The translations under genes and the position numbers were made by a program. The notes under the pieces are model-generated. The model was given only the letters and a program-made list of their open reading frames with translations, did not search any database and was not told the origin of the DNA. Positions 31,796 to 42,496 of a stretch of DNA of 64,000 bases are shown piece after piece; the stretch's first letter is position 1, and each line of letters starts with the position of its first letter. This stretch comes from Onthophagus taurus (taxonomy: Eukaryota; Arthropoda; Insecta; Coleoptera; Scarabaeidae): positions 14,570,001-14,634,000 of the forward strand of contig NC_091976.1 of assembly GCF_036711975.1 (NCBI RefSeq), read 5' to 3'.

Positions 31796-33540
31796 TCGTA
31801 ATTTATTACAGGCAAGTTATATTTAAAAAAAAGCAATTTTGATGCCTTTTCTCCTCGAAGATTTTTTCTTTTATCCGTATATATTAAGGATGCTCCACTA
31901 AATAGCTGTTCACTGGTAAAGCTGCTTGGTGGCGTTGATAAATATTGGCGAACAATCGGCAATAAAACAATATATTTGGACCCATTCTGTCGCCACCACA
32001 TCAACGGATCTTCTTCTAAAGACAGCCTTCTTTCTTTAACGTAATTTTGGAGCACAAGCTTCAGTGTTGTTAATTGGTCATATTCTGCCTCACTTTCGCT
32101 TGAACTTAGAATGGATTGTACTGACTGTAGTAGCATTGAACAACTGCTAGAACTAGTAGCAATTTGATTATCAATTTTTCTTTTCTTATGTATCGCACTA
32201 CAATCTTTATTTTCATGGATCGTTTGATTTTGACACAAATTAACTATATGGCTTTGACTTCTTCTCTTTCAAAACTGTTAAAAAACTTTGTTTTATATCG
32301 CAGATCTAACTACGTAGAAACCGAACATAGCAAATTTTTATTTAAATCGCCAAATCTTTCACTTATTTCTCGTATAACTTTAACGAAAAGTGCTTTGACT
32401 TTTTCTGGCGTATTCTGGTTATCTTTCGCAGCTTTTAATGTTGTCAGGATAACGTGCGTAAGTGGTATAACCATAGAAATGCTGTTCTTCGAGTTACTCA
32501 ATTCTTTAGTAAGTTCTTCGAAAGGTGCCAACAATTTTAACAACAGGTCAACAGTTGACAAATCATCTGGAGAAAATGATACAAATTGTTTTGTAGATAA
32601 GTATAAAAGTAAAGAATCCTTTATTTTAACAAAACGCTCCAACATGTAAAATGTGCTGTTCCACCTGAAATTAAAATTAGTTACACAATATCTGATTTAT
32701 ACACAATCGTTGGCTTACCTAGTGGGACAATCTTGAATTGTTGACAATGGAAATTGCTTCATACTTATTTCCTGTATAGCTTTTAGTTCATCTTGTGCTA
32801 CTAGGGAATGACTAAAATGTGTTGAAACTTTTTTCAACCTTTTTTACCACACAGTGAACAGCATCGTGTTTTATACCCCATTCTTCAAGGATGGATTCAA
32901 TTTTTGTCGAAATAACTTGACCCGTGTGACGTCCTTCCATTATTTCACATTTCAAAATAATTCTTACTCTTTCAAAATCTTCGTTTACACCATGAGCAGT
33001 CAAACTAACTAATGAAGTCCCAGAACTTGTATCAGACCAAGCATCAGTTGTAAAGGATATTTTCTCAAGATCTTTTAATAATACTTTAATTTTGTTTGCC
33101 ACGCTGTTATATAAATCGTCACATACAAGCGACGTAAAAAACTGACGGCCCCTCAATTTATATCGTGGAAGTATTGTATTGATCAATCGCCGAAAACCAA
33201 CACCTTCAACGAAGTTGAATGGCAAGTCTTCCAAAGCAATCATTTCGCCTATTAGTCGATCCGTCTCTTTGGATTTTGGATATGATAAATCCTAACATAC
33301 ATTCTTCGTCAAATATTCTTGTAAAGAAAGTTGTTTTGTATTTGAACCTGTGTTTGTAGATGTACTACAGGTTGGCTGACCCTGTTCGGCATTTTCAGCT
33401 ATACGTTTTTCTAACTCTTCAAACATTTTCGTGTGCTTCGACTTTAAATGATTTTTTAAAGATGTGGTACGTCCTTTTCGTGAATAATCCTTTTCACAAA
33501 TATTCCCAAATTAAGCTTGTTTTTGGTTTCATTTTAATTC
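31762..33540 (-). pseudogene. hAT transposase with intron, internally deleted
   Basis: Minus strand: BED-finger remnant (33530-33400), ORF 33243-32812 (MIALEDLPFNFVEGVGF...ISFTTDAWSDTSSG, first Asp region), then a loss of about 40 codons after KHDAVHCVV and a frameshift. The text QDCPTR (near 32722) is joined across a 50-60-bp GT-AG intron to WNSTFYMLERF (near 32640). ORF 32645-32310 follows, and the C-terminal dimerisation block WWRQNGSKYIVLLPIVRQYL and SEQLFSGASLIYTDKR lies near 31,990-31,860. It belongs to the hAT family but is inactive. Confidence 0.85.
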
Positions 33541-33900
33541 ATTTTATTACCAAATACAGCAAACAATAAAACAAATGACGAACAATGCATAAAACGAACC
33601 ATAACAGTTGCCATCCGTTCAACAACCGATCGGCTTTAAGAATTAAGAACTTTAGTAGAACGACGGGACCATGGCGCGACAATATAAGCGTCGCGTCGTC
33701 CGTCGCGACATTGCGCTTATCTCACAAATCTAAAGTGAAAACTGTCACTACTATTTAAAAATTATAATTAAGTTATGTTTCAAACGATTTAAAAAATTTA
33801 TTTATTAATGCCGAACGCTGGCCTGACCGGAGCTCCGTTAAAATATATGCGGATGCGGATCCTCAAAACAATGCGGATGCGAATATCTGTTACATCACTA

Positions 33901-33908
33901 GTATATTC
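33901..33908. repeat. hAT target-site duplication, right
   Basis: GTATATTC, identical to 31091-31098. Confidence 0.92.
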
Positions 33909-34730
33909 CCATTATGAGAGAAACCTACAATGAAATCAATAAAAATCAAAATTAATTTATTTTAATCTATGTACCCACCTTCATCATAAGATAATGTGAA
34001 TCATCTGCGTCTTTCAAAAATTTAATGCATTGTTGCTGATTTAAAGTATTAGACTTGTTGGGCTGGTAATTTATAGAATTTTGCTTCAAAAATGCTCGAA
34101 CTTTATGAAAGGTGTCAAAATTAATATTTTCCTTGACTTTGAAACTGCTTTTTAACATAGAGAATTCAGACCATAATGTAGCTGCATTTACCGTCTTTGA
34201 CCTTTCCAATAAATAAGCAAGTAATACATTTTCCGTTAAGTTTTTGGCTTTTTTAATTTTCCTCCAGGTATTAAATAATTCGTAGCACTTTGTGTAACGT
34301 TCTCTTGATTTTCTAGGTAACAAATCATTGGAAATATTCTTAGCTTGTTCGTGCAACTCTGGTGGAGTATTTGTGAATAATTCTTCGTTCATTTTGATTT
34401 CAACTGACGTTTAATGAAAAATTATGAGAAACGTCAAAAATGTCCGCAAATGTCAATGAAGACTAACTATATTGTGATGAAAAACTATAAGGTAGGGACG
34501 TTCAGAGTTTAGAATCCCAAGAGCCGAAAATCTAGCTTTCAGTTATTTTTTTAGGGCTGATATGATTTACTTTCAGGTATGGGAGGCGAAAAACATTTTA
34601 TGCTGGACATCTGTGCCTACATCATCGTCCCAAATATGAGTCGTTAGTCTTTTGGAGAAAACCTAATGGCTCAAATATGACCCGAGTGGTAGTGAATGTG
34701 TTAAGCAATTTAGAAGTTTTCTTTTTTTAA

Positions 34731-35073
34731 TCGGTAAAAATAATACAGAATGTATTTCTGAAGATTAAATTTTATTTAAAAAATTTTTGTTTAATAAATT
34801 TCTATTTATTATGTTACAGAGAAGATTCTTAGAGGTTGAGAGGGAAATAGAAGTGACATGCCTCCAAGTTTTCTTCAAGAATTGAATTCTCTTTTAAAGG
34901 TAAATACTTGTTAATTGATTTAATGCGTTTTTGTGAAATTTTCAATACATGTTTTTTAATTCGTAGCGAACAACCTGAAGACGATTATAGAATAATCGAA
35001 ACCGGTCGTTGAGAACAAAAATTTTTTAAATAAAATTTAATCTTCAGAAATACATTCTGTATTATTTTCACCG
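34731..35073. mobile_element. Penelope-like foldback
   Basis: Inverted arms of about 55 bp at 34731-34787 and 35018-35073 (TCGGTAAAAATAATACAGAA and its near complement), with a hammerhead core just inside the right arm. No coding sequence. Confidence 0.72.
34971..35011 (+). ncRNA. hammerhead ribozyme core (CTGAAGA variant)
   Basis: CAAC, CTGAAGA (34975-34981), stem II GATTAT/ATAATC, GAAA (34998-35001), palindromic stem III ACCGGT, C35007, then GTTG. Stem I is CAAC/GUUG. All core positions are present, and the cleavage triplet is GUC, which is optimal for hammerheads. Confidence 0.82.
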
Positions 35074-35583
35074 ATTACTATAATTCACCTGAAGACAATG
35101 GAGAAATTCATTAATTTCTTTTTTTAACTTGTACAGTTTTTGTAGGGAAATTATATATTAATAAAGATATTATATCAACACCTTGTTGAAGTTTTCTTTT
35201 AAATCCTATTGTTATTCAATACTGTATTTGTTGTCGATGGGTCTGATTATATTTTGAACAACAAAATGGCTTCCACGCCTACCTTAAAAATTGACTTTAG
35301 AGGTCAAAATAAATAACTTTTTTTAATAATTCTTCAATTTTGAGTATTCACATAGAATATAATAGATTTTAGGTCTATAGATAAACCAAAATAGAATTAC
35401 ATACTTTTATTTAGATAATTAGATGTTGATATTGAACTCATATACAACAAATACATTGAAAAAAAATAAGAAATCAAACCTTACACATTACAAGTTACAA
35501 TTATTATGACTTAACTTAATCTATTTTTTTTTTTAGATTCAAGCAGCGAAATTAACACAAAACTTAAATCTTACTACAAACTA

Positions 35584-36162
35584 TTAACGTCGAGTTGGGG
35601 ACCTCGACCGAAACCTTCCATTGGATTCGTATCTTCCTCCACCGCCACCGCCACCACGGCCTCTATACCCATCTCTGGAACCCCTTCTGTAGCCGCCGCC
35701 GCCATCGCCACCACCTGGTCTGCTGTACTCCCTGCGGTAGCGGTCATCTCTTCTTTCCCCGAAGTCGTGATATCGGCCCCTGGAACCTCCACGGCCGCCA
35801 CCTCCTCCGCGTCCGCCCCTAAAACCCCCCGATCTATCGTAGCTCCGGAATCCGCCGCCGCCTCCTCGACCTCCTCTGGAACCCCGGAAGCCTCCGCCTC
35901 CTCTTCGACTTTTCCCTCGGGCGATTTCGACTCGGAGCTTAGAACCAAGAAAATCGGTCCCATTTAAATTGTCGCAGGCATTTTCGGCGTCGTCGTGATT
36001 CAAGAATTCGATGAATGCGAATCCTGGAGGGTTGAAAGCCACCCAAACGTTATTCAACTTGCCGAACTTCTCAAATTCCAATTCCAGGTCTTCTTTTTTA
36101 ACGCCGTCGCTGAGACCACCGACGTAAACCCTCGTGGCCCCCTTATCCTCCCTGTCCGACAT
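35584..36162 (-). CDS. Rsf1: Rsf1-like SR splicing repressor
   Basis: A nuclear RNA-binding protein of the SR-related class; Drosophila Rsf1 counteracts SR proteins in splicing. The single-exon 192-codon ORF starts MSDREDKGATRVYVGGL. RRM at residues 10-82: RNP2 RVYVGGL at 11-17 and RNP1 PGFAFIEF at 46-53, with WVAFNPPGFAF typical of the Rsf1/SRSF3 group. From residue 86 on it is Gly/Arg-rich (RGG boxes), ending RFRSRSPTRR like Drosophila Rsf1. The start is the first ATG, next to RRM homology. It is GC-rich relative to its surroundings. Overlapping plus-strand ORFs are shadows. SRSF3/Rbp1-type naming is the alternative. Confidence 0.9.
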   Translation of the reverse strand: MSDREDKGATRVYVGGLSDGVKKEDLELEFEKFGKLNNVWVAFNPPGFAFIEFLNHDDAENACDNLNGTDFLGSKLRVEIARGKSRRGGGGFRGSRGGRGGGGGFRSYDRSGGFRGGRGGGGGRGGSRGRYHDFGERRDDRYRREYSRPGGGDGGGGYRRGSRDGYRGRGGGGGGGRYESNGRFRSRSPTRR

Positions 36163-36640
36163 GTAGATCGCTGTTCTGTGGAACGTAGAATGATTTGCAA
36201 GCTGGGTCGTTTACAGGTTAGGTGGTAGGTGGGTATTTTTTGTAAGATTTTTGAATATTGTGATATAATTTTTGATGGTTATCAGTCGTTTGGGCGAATT
36301 CGTAAATTTTAAGCGTATTATCCCGAATCGAAATTGAATCCATAACGTTAAATGATATTTTTTTTGTCAAGATACTTAACTGAATTAGTGCAGGACGCGT
36401 TTGTAAATTGCTTTTTGTATATATAGATATAATTTCGTACGTAAATTCGTATTTTTAAACGGCTATTAGCGAGGTTAGGTTAGGTGTGACTGAGATTGAC
36501 GATATTCGCTCCTGAAACGGCGATTTTTGTACACAAACTATTGTAATTTGAACGAACGAATCAACGACGATTGCGAAGCTCTCTGTCTAGGTTTTTTTAC
36601 AAGTAGTTACCCAAAATCGAAGCGTAGATCGACGGTGAAT
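36163..36640. promoter_or_regulatory. probable 5' region of the Rsf1-like gene
   Basis: Upstream of the minus-strand ATG, less AT-rich than the neighbourhood, with several CG dinucleotides and two GGTTAGGT-type motifs (36211 and 36471-36485). No TATA box is evident. Assigned by position only. Confidence 0.35.
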
Positions 36641-37330
36641 TATGCGTGCTATTTTTTCTAACCCACAAGTTCGTTTAACGACGCCGAAGATTGTTTCAAA
36701 ATGGCAGATGGCTACCTCGATCAATTCTCAACTACCGGTGGCGTTGGACGCGCATGCGTATAAACAGTTTCGATTGATCGCATTTTTTAATTTACTAATT
36801 TTTCATTTTTATACTAAATTATTTTTCAATTTTACTTAAACTTTATAATTTTAATATGTTTAGTCTCATTTTAAATAAATTTTACATTTATAATTATAAA
36901 CATACTAAAAAATTAAATTAAAATTTAACATCAAAAACGCGTCCTTCCAACCATTTTTAGCTCTTCCGTTTTTATAATCAATACCTTTGAGCGGGAATTT
37001 TAAAAATTTTATTTGTTTCTTCGTTGATAAAATTTATTAAAACATTATAATTTTTCTAATAAAACGGTTTATTGTGATATGTAAATTTCTGGTCCGAATG
37101 TTTTTAGTTCTAGATGTCGAATCTGGTTTGAAATACGTCTTTTGATTAGAATTTAATTCAATTAGGGGAAAGTAGTAAACTGTATTCGTTATTTTTAAAA
37201 GAACGTTTTAAGATAAATTTGAAATTACATTTTCATTTCTCTGTTGTTTATTGGGTTATTGGGAGACTTATCCTGAATAGTTTTGTGTTTGTATTAATTT
37301 TATTAATAACTTTAGTTATTAATTTCTGCA
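36640..37330. other. intergenic, little recognised
   Basis: A 65-codon ORF at 36642-36839 has no motif. A half-MITE 'TTTTTAGTTCTAGATG' is at 37097. The rest is AT-rich. Confidence 0.4.
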
Positions 37331-37500
37331 TTATGTAATATAAGTTATACAGAGTGTTTCTATAAGTCGTTTCATAATTTTAATCACAAATGCTAGCATT
37401 AAAAAATGTAAAACTATTATGATGAACATTTATTGATAAATTTCGGCGCTACAAATTGTTTCGACTCAACAAATGAGTCGTCTTCAGGCACGACTGTAAT
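37330..37500 (-). mobile_element. Penelope-like terminal fragment
   Basis: Carries a complete hammerhead core and the family's terminal 'TCTTCAGGCACGACTGTAAT'. The same flank occurs at 42,043. It is joined on the right to the left end of a MITE at 37498. Confidence 0.6.
37446..37491 (-). ncRNA. hammerhead ribozyme core (CTGAAGA variant)
   Basis: Minus strand: GTGC, CTGAAGA, stem II GACTCA/TGAGTC, GAAA, near-palindromic stem III ACAATTTGT, A, then GCGC. Stem II is 6 perfect base pairs. Stem I includes one U-G pair. Confidence 0.75.
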
Positions 37501-37531
37501 AGTATATTAAAAAACAAGTTTCGTAAGACAC
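37498..37531. repeat. left end of a MITE, solo
   Basis: AATAGTATATTAAAAAACAA to GTAAGACAC, identical to 38991-39024. The rest of the MITE is not present here. Confidence 0.7.
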
Positions 37532-37539
37532 ACCAAGGA

Positions 37540-38040
37540 TGGAATTTAGCCCTATCTACCAACCTTGAAAATTAACTTTGGTGGATTATTTATTAGAATA
37601 ATTTTCATGGGGTATTCCTGTGGGGTCAACCGAGGGAAACTATTCAACGTTTTATAAAATTGAAAAGTAATAAAGAAAATCACGTTTAGTGACAAACTTA
37701 AAAGTGATATTTCTCCAAATTGAAACATTAATTATAAATTTGGGTGAATGGTTTCCCTTCGTATACAATATAAATAAATTGTATTTAAGACGAATTCATC
37801 AAAGTTTGAGTTTTGACCATTTTGACGCAAATCTAGGGATTTAGTGTAGTCAAGTTGATTTTAAAAGTTCATCGGTCTCTACTAGATGGCGCCACAAAAA
37901 AAATTATTATTTCAAAAGTTATGCGTTAACTCTCTATTTTTTGAATAAATAATGGTTTCGTGTTGTCTATATCAATTACGAAATATGCATAATCTCTATT
38001 GCAAATATTGAGTTGGCCTTGGATGTCTAATTTATTGCTA
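37540..38040. other. unassigned sequence
   Basis: AT-rich, no ORF over 60 codons, no ends recognised. Confidence 0.35.
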
Positions 38041-38049
38041 GTTTAAGTA

Positions 38050-38420
38050 GCATCATGGAAATCAAACATGCATCATAGACAGTAATGCTAAAGTTTAGAA
38101 GCAGCTGAAGACCCTTTAAGATCTCCCTCGACTCGTATATCATTAGTTATTATACTGCAGCACGTATGCTAGATCTGCAATACGATAACCATTTATTGCT
38201 TCTGGTTGTTCAGTGTGATCCCCCTCTTTGTCCAGTGCATGATTCATAGTACTATAGAATAATTCATAAAAAAAATAGTTTCTAGCAATGCAAAAAAAAA
38301 TAATTAAACATACTTGTTCATGTGAATCAATAAATGGAAAAAGAAGTCATACTCATCTTCCACTGGTCGGGGAAATACAGCACTAGATAAAAAATATTTA
38401 CAGAAAATCACGAGTGTTTT
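38050..38420 (-). pseudogene. possible DNA-transposase-like coding fragments
   Basis: Minus strand: 'VFPRPVEDEYDFFFHLLIHM' followed by NK (about 38385-38320), then after a plausible GT-AG gap 'CTGQRGDHTEQPEAINGYRI' and ADLAYVLQYNN (about 38235-38160). The pattern 'NG-x-RI-x-D-x-AY' recalls proteins encoded by Mutator-like elements in insects. Evidence is limited to this resemblance. Confidence 0.3.
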
Positions 38421-38604
38421 AATGTTAACATAACATTCGATATGTATCATTTAGCTACTAAATCATGGTCGTATTTTGTATTATATTTAATTATAGCAAG
38501 CCATATCCATCTTGATACATGTCACGCGGCAACATATGTTATTTACTGGCTGCATATTTCTCAATTTGAATTGGTTGTGTAAGAAAAGTCAATTTAAGGT
38601 CACA

Positions 38605-38702
38605 GATAATAGTATAATAATAATACTATTATAATAGTATTATTATTATTATTAATATTATTATTATTATTAATATTATTATTATTATTATAATAATAGT
38701 TG
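38605..38702. repeat. TTA/TAA simple repeat
   Basis: Runs of (ATT)n with ATTAAT interruptions. The left part is the inverse TAATAATACTATTATAATAG, so it can form a hairpin. Confidence 0.9.
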
Positions 38703-38990
38703 TAATCTGAGTGGGTAACATCCATTATGCGCAAGTTGAATACTATACTTTATCTACAACTATTTAATTTAAAAAAAGGAAAAAAAAAACTTGATAGACA
38801 TTTCAGACATAACCTCAATATAAGAAAGTTGTCATTTCTGTTAATATTTTATTTTTTTGATTAGTAGGCCGTGTCAGAACTGTGGAATAATGGCTTCATT
38901 ATTCAACACTTTGTCAGTCATGAGTAATGGGTGTCATTACCCGTCAAAAATCAAATGTATAACGAATAGATAATTCAATAGTTGTAGATA

Positions 38991-39125
38991 ATAGTATATT
39001 AAAAAACAAGTTTCGTAAGACACGCTTGAAATGCACGAATTCAAGTTGAAAAACGAGTGGCGAAGCCACGAGTTTTTTAATGAATGAGTGCTTTAAGTCT
39101 TATGAAACGTGTTTTTTATGCTATT
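38991..39125. mobile_element. MITE with about 25-bp inverted ends
   Basis: Left AAAAAACAAGTTTCGTAAGA, right complement AAAAAACACGTTTCATAAGA. The interior carries an AATTCAAG element and the perfect hairpin GTGGC-GAA-GCCAC. About 135 bp, no ORF. Confidence 0.75.
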
Positions 39126-39597
39126 TTTTGTAATTCGCCTTATTATCCTTTTTTTTTTAACAAAAATAAAATAAATTTTGACAATGTAGGGAAATAGGTA
39201 TGTAGCAGTTGGTAACAACGTAACACTTGAAAATAGAAATTTGAATGACAAATAGAAACTGTCAAAACGCAAAACGTATTCACCTGATAAAAATGTTTCA
39301 TGTACACCTCCCAAAATAAGAGAAATTGCTCAATGTTCAATGTCCTCATCATTGTGGACCTTGTATTCGATGTTAAGAACGCGTTTAAACATCCATAGAC
39401 AAACACTGTCACATTGACAACTAGAAAAATTAATGACCCAATGTCACCAACTTGAACTGATTCCATAAAATGTCACTAAAATCTCATTACAGCATCGGAT
39501 GCTGTAAAGAGTGTCATTACAGCACCCGTTTGAGTACTGTAATAGCTTTCATTACCGTCGCGAATTACAAAAAAGATATTTTTGGTTACTTTAAATG

Positions 39598-41187
39598 TAC
39601 AGGGTGGGCAAATTTGGGTGTTATTATAGGCTATCTCAGAAACTATAAGAGATACGAAAAAGTAGGTGCCATGTCCCGGTCTCTTTTTTCGAGATTATCC
39701 AATCCCGCAAACACCAAACCTCTACCTTCTTTTGTTTTTAAGTTATAGCCAAAAAGTCAAATTTTCGTGATTTCAAAAAATGCTCATATTTCGTTTATTT
39801 TTGAAATTAGAGAAATGGGGTTGATACGTTGTTATTTTTGACAACGTTATTTTTGAAAAATTTTAAAAATATTTGATGATTTTTGAGATCCAACACAAAG
39901 TTGTATTTTTTTAAATACAAAGTATACTTGATTATGATGTTAATGAAAAGAGCATAATTTTAGCTTTCCAATGATGTATTGCATGTATGGTGTATTTGCG
40001 GAAAATAAGCGGTAATTTTCAATTCCAAAATAGTAAGCGCTAAAGTTCAAAATTTTGATTATAGTAGGCGGGTTCGGACAGTAATTACTGCCTAATTGCT
40101 ATATGGTTTTGCACGAATATGACAGAAAGTTGGTCTTGTACCATTATGCAGGATAAAGTTGGTTTTGTACCAACGAATAAAAACTTTGTACAACTGAATA
40201 GTTGATTTAAATTTCTCAGTGTCTTATCCCTGACTTTGTTCACCAATAAAATATTATTTGTAGATAAAGTATGTTTATTAAAAATACAAGCAACGTATTA
40301 ATTAATGAATAATTAAATATGAACAACAACTTCAGGAACTAAACAGTCACAGACTGTGTCATCTTCTACTAAACTTATTGGTTGTAAGGTTGTAAGTTGG
40401 GTATCAATGAATGAAATGTTCGGTAGTATCTTCCCAGTTTTCCCCAACCATGAGATTTAGAAGTTTTTTCATATTAGCAACCTTTTCTTTTGAAATTGAC
40501 TTTCCATTGAAACGATGCTTATATGGGATATGGAGCCTTATCTATCATTTTCAAAGAATAATTTTTTTAATTTTATCGCTTTATGTATTTAAAGATAATG
40601 AGGAATTTTTAAGCGGGAAACTCGTTTCGAAAAATTCATGAATGTAATGATCAGTAAACTCACGTTACTATAGTAACTAAGTGGCATTTAACATTTTCCT
40701 CGCCTACTATAATTAAAATTTTGAATTTTTATCTTTAATATTTTAGAATCAAAAAATAACGCTTATTTTCCCCAAATACACCATGCGTGCAATACATCAT
40801 TGGAAAGCTAAAAATATGCTCTTTTCAGTAACACCATAATCTACTATAGTTTGTATTTAAAAAATACAACTTTGTGTTGTATCTCAAAAATCATCAAATA
40901 TTTTTAAAATTTTTCAACGGCAGTATATTCTACTTAAAAAAGTGCCTTAAGAACGTATCAACCCCATTTCTCTAATTTCAAAAATAAACGAAATATGAGC
41001 ATTTTTTGAAATCACGAAAATTTGACTTTTTGGCTATAACTAAAAAACAAAAGAAGATAGAGGTTTGGTGTTTGCGGGATTGGATTAGTCTCGAAAAAAG
41101 AGACCGGGACATAGCACCTACTTTTTTCGTATCTCTTATAGTTTCTGAGATAGCCTATAAAAACACCCAAATTTGCCCACCCTGTAC
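39598..41187. mobile_element. 1.6-kb element with about 480-bp inverted repeats
   Basis: TACAGGGTGGGCAAATTTGG at the left and its complement at the right begin inverted repeats that run to about 40075 and from about 40685. The shared blocks include AATCCCGCAAACACCAAACC, AAAGTTGTATTTTTTTAAAT-like text and CTACTATAATC/GATTATAGTAG. The single-copy centre (40080-40680) has minus-strand broken text KSISKEKVANMKKLLNLMVG then ENWEDTTEHF, probably the end of a transposase of unidentified family. TA-like flanks suggest a TA target. Confidence 0.82.
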
Positions 41188-41990
41188 AGGTGTCCCAATT
41201 TCGTTGTCCGCATAGGCTATCTTCGAAACTAAAAGAAATAGAAAAAAAGTAGCTTACATGTTATGATTTCCTTTTCCGAGAAACTGCTAATGCCGAAAAC
41301 TCCAAAAAACTATCGTTTTTTGTTTTCTCCCTATCGGCAAAAACTGAAAAATTAAATGGAAAGAGCAAGGCAATTGCAAAAGTCGTTAATAAACCCTTAT
41401 CTTTAATCATATATTTACAAAATAATAGAGATAATCGACTCTTCCACAATTTTGTACTAATTCTGTAGAACTTATAATTAGGAAAAAGAATAATGACCAA
41501 TAACCATTTATTCATTTCTAGAGGGATTTAATAAGAAAAATACAATTTTACTCAATTAAAAAAATTAAGGCATTAAACAAGTTTTTGTACCCTCTGGTTG
41601 AATGAACAGATTCATTTTCCCTCTTGCGACGAGCTACTGCTCGTTTGTTGAGTCCTACTTTCTTCGCCTTGATAAAGGCGTTTTGTTCGGAATTATTGTA
41701 CTTGTTTTAAAACAAATAACACGATGCAATAACAATAAAAAAATATAAAACAGTGATAGAAGATAATAAACTACAATGAGACAGGAGTACCCAACTCTTT
41801 CTCGTATAACCACAGGAATAACTCACTATTTAGTATAACATCATATAACATGTGTTTGTTATCGGGACGTCATCGCCGTCGCGGCGCCGAACACCAGGCG
41901 CCGGCGCACAGTGTCAGGAAGTTATTTAGATATAGTAGATTCGGTGTTCATCGTAAATTTATTAAATAATTAAACTATGTTTAACGATGA
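41188..41990. other. unassigned; second transposon-like end and a GC-rich patch
   Basis: Immediately after the previous element, 'ACAGGTGTCCCAATTTCGTT' looks like another transposon end (TIR style of the same superfamily), but no partner is seen. 41,866-41,930 is a GC-rich patch (GCCGTCGCGGCGCCGAACAC) with no feature. Confidence 0.35.
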
Positions 41991-42330
41991 GGCAATTTTA
42001 TTAGTTTTTCAGTGCTACATATGTTTCGGAAATTTCTTTCCTTCTTCAGGCACGACTGAAAATACCATGATAATATCAGATTAACTTAACAAATCAACTA
42101 AAGAGTAAAAACAATTAAGGAGCAAGAAACTAACATTTAGGGAAACAAACGGATTAAAAGATATTAAAAGAAATAGCTCACCGTCAGGTCTCAGAGGAAC
42201 TCCTTTTTATAATTAAAATTTATTTCTACTTTCGTCAACATTTAGGCGTATTCTATTAGGAGTTTAGTTTAATTCCTGAACAAATTTGAAAAATTTTCGT
42301 AAATGAAAAATGTGATAAAAATTTAACTTT
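41990..42330 (-). mobile_element. Penelope-like terminal fragment
   Basis: Hammerhead-bearing end followed on the right by about 280 bp without coding text. At 42,331 a MITE-related string 'CTTTCATTGCCGTCGCGAAT' follows, which also occurs (one difference) at 39,549. Confidence 0.55.
42012..42053 (-). ncRNA. hammerhead ribozyme core (CTGAAGA variant)
   Basis: Minus strand: GTGC, CTGAAGA, stem II GGAAA/TTTCC, GAAA, perfect palindrome ACATATGT as stem III, A, then GCAC. Stem I GUGC/GCAC is fully paired; the related copy at 37446 has GUGC/GCGC. Confidence 0.82.
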
Positions 42331-42496
42331 CATTGCCGTCGCGAATTACAAAAAATTAAATTACAAAGTAATAAAAACTGAATTAAAGAAAAATTATAAT
42401 AAAAATATTTACCATCGTAAATTTAGAGGCAAAACTTGCGTAAGATGGTATCAAAAATCCTTAGTAATATAGCAAAATGTTGCAGAGAATGTTATA

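Larger units (their letters stand above)
31099..33900 (-). mobile_element. complete hAT transposon (2802 bp)
   Basis: The ends are TAGTGATGTTACGGAT and, inverted, TAGTGATGTAACAGAT. The exact 8-bp target duplication GTATATTC lies on both sides. The subterminal regions are rich in GCGGATGCGGA motifs (31120-31240 and 33850-33890), likely transposase-binding repeats. A minus-strand transposase is present with a spliced intron but is damaged. The element is inserted in the tyrosine-recombinase gene. Confidence 0.95.
30579..34392 (-). pseudogene. tyrosine recombinase gene, interrupted
   Basis: Minus strand. The 5' part (34392-33968) encodes an N-terminal core-binding domain starting MNEELFTNTPPELHEQAKNI. 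A GT-AG intron (AAG|GTGGGT near 33978 to TTGTAG near 33925) joins MMK to VSLIMGIYGACRRNEL, which holds the first catalytic Arg. The hAT sits inside this codon run at GIY|GAC. Beyond the hAT the frame continues to RGDLLII, then a 1-base loss near 31012 breaks it. The C-terminal part (30998-30579) holds YTGHCFRRSSATLL (His-x2-Arg), KKHGGWRSSAVAEGYID (His/Trp and the Tyr nucleophile). All catalytic residues survive, but the gene is broken by the insertion and the frameshift. Confidence 0.82.
30331..34595 (-). mobile_element. tyrosine-recombinase element split by a hAT
   Basis: An exact 17-bp inverted pair bounds the unit: TGTTTTTCGCCTCCCAT at 30331-30347 and its complement at 34579-34595. Between them is one minus-strand tyrosine recombinase gene (34392-30579) interrupted by the hAT at 31099-33900. 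Without the hAT and one target copy the unit is about 1455 bp. No target duplication is evident next to the inverted pair. Known insect tyrosine-recombinase transposons (Cryptons) are described as lacking terminal inverted repeats, so the boundary is tentative. Confidence 0.6.

Noticed and set aside
32164..32649. 161-codon plus ORF
   Set aside because: Lies opposite the hAT transposase and its intron; no motif.
35595..36228. Several long plus-strand and second-frame ORFs over the Rsf1-like gene
   Set aside because: GC-rich RGG coding produces open shadows on other frames; only the minus frame has an RRM.
36471..36485. GGTTAGGTTAGG, the insect telomere motif
   Set aside because: Only two repeats, beside a promoter-like region; no telomeric array.
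36642..36839. Divergent small gene upstream of Rsf1
   Set aside because: No motif; the C-terminal half is AT-driven Phe/Leu/Ile text.
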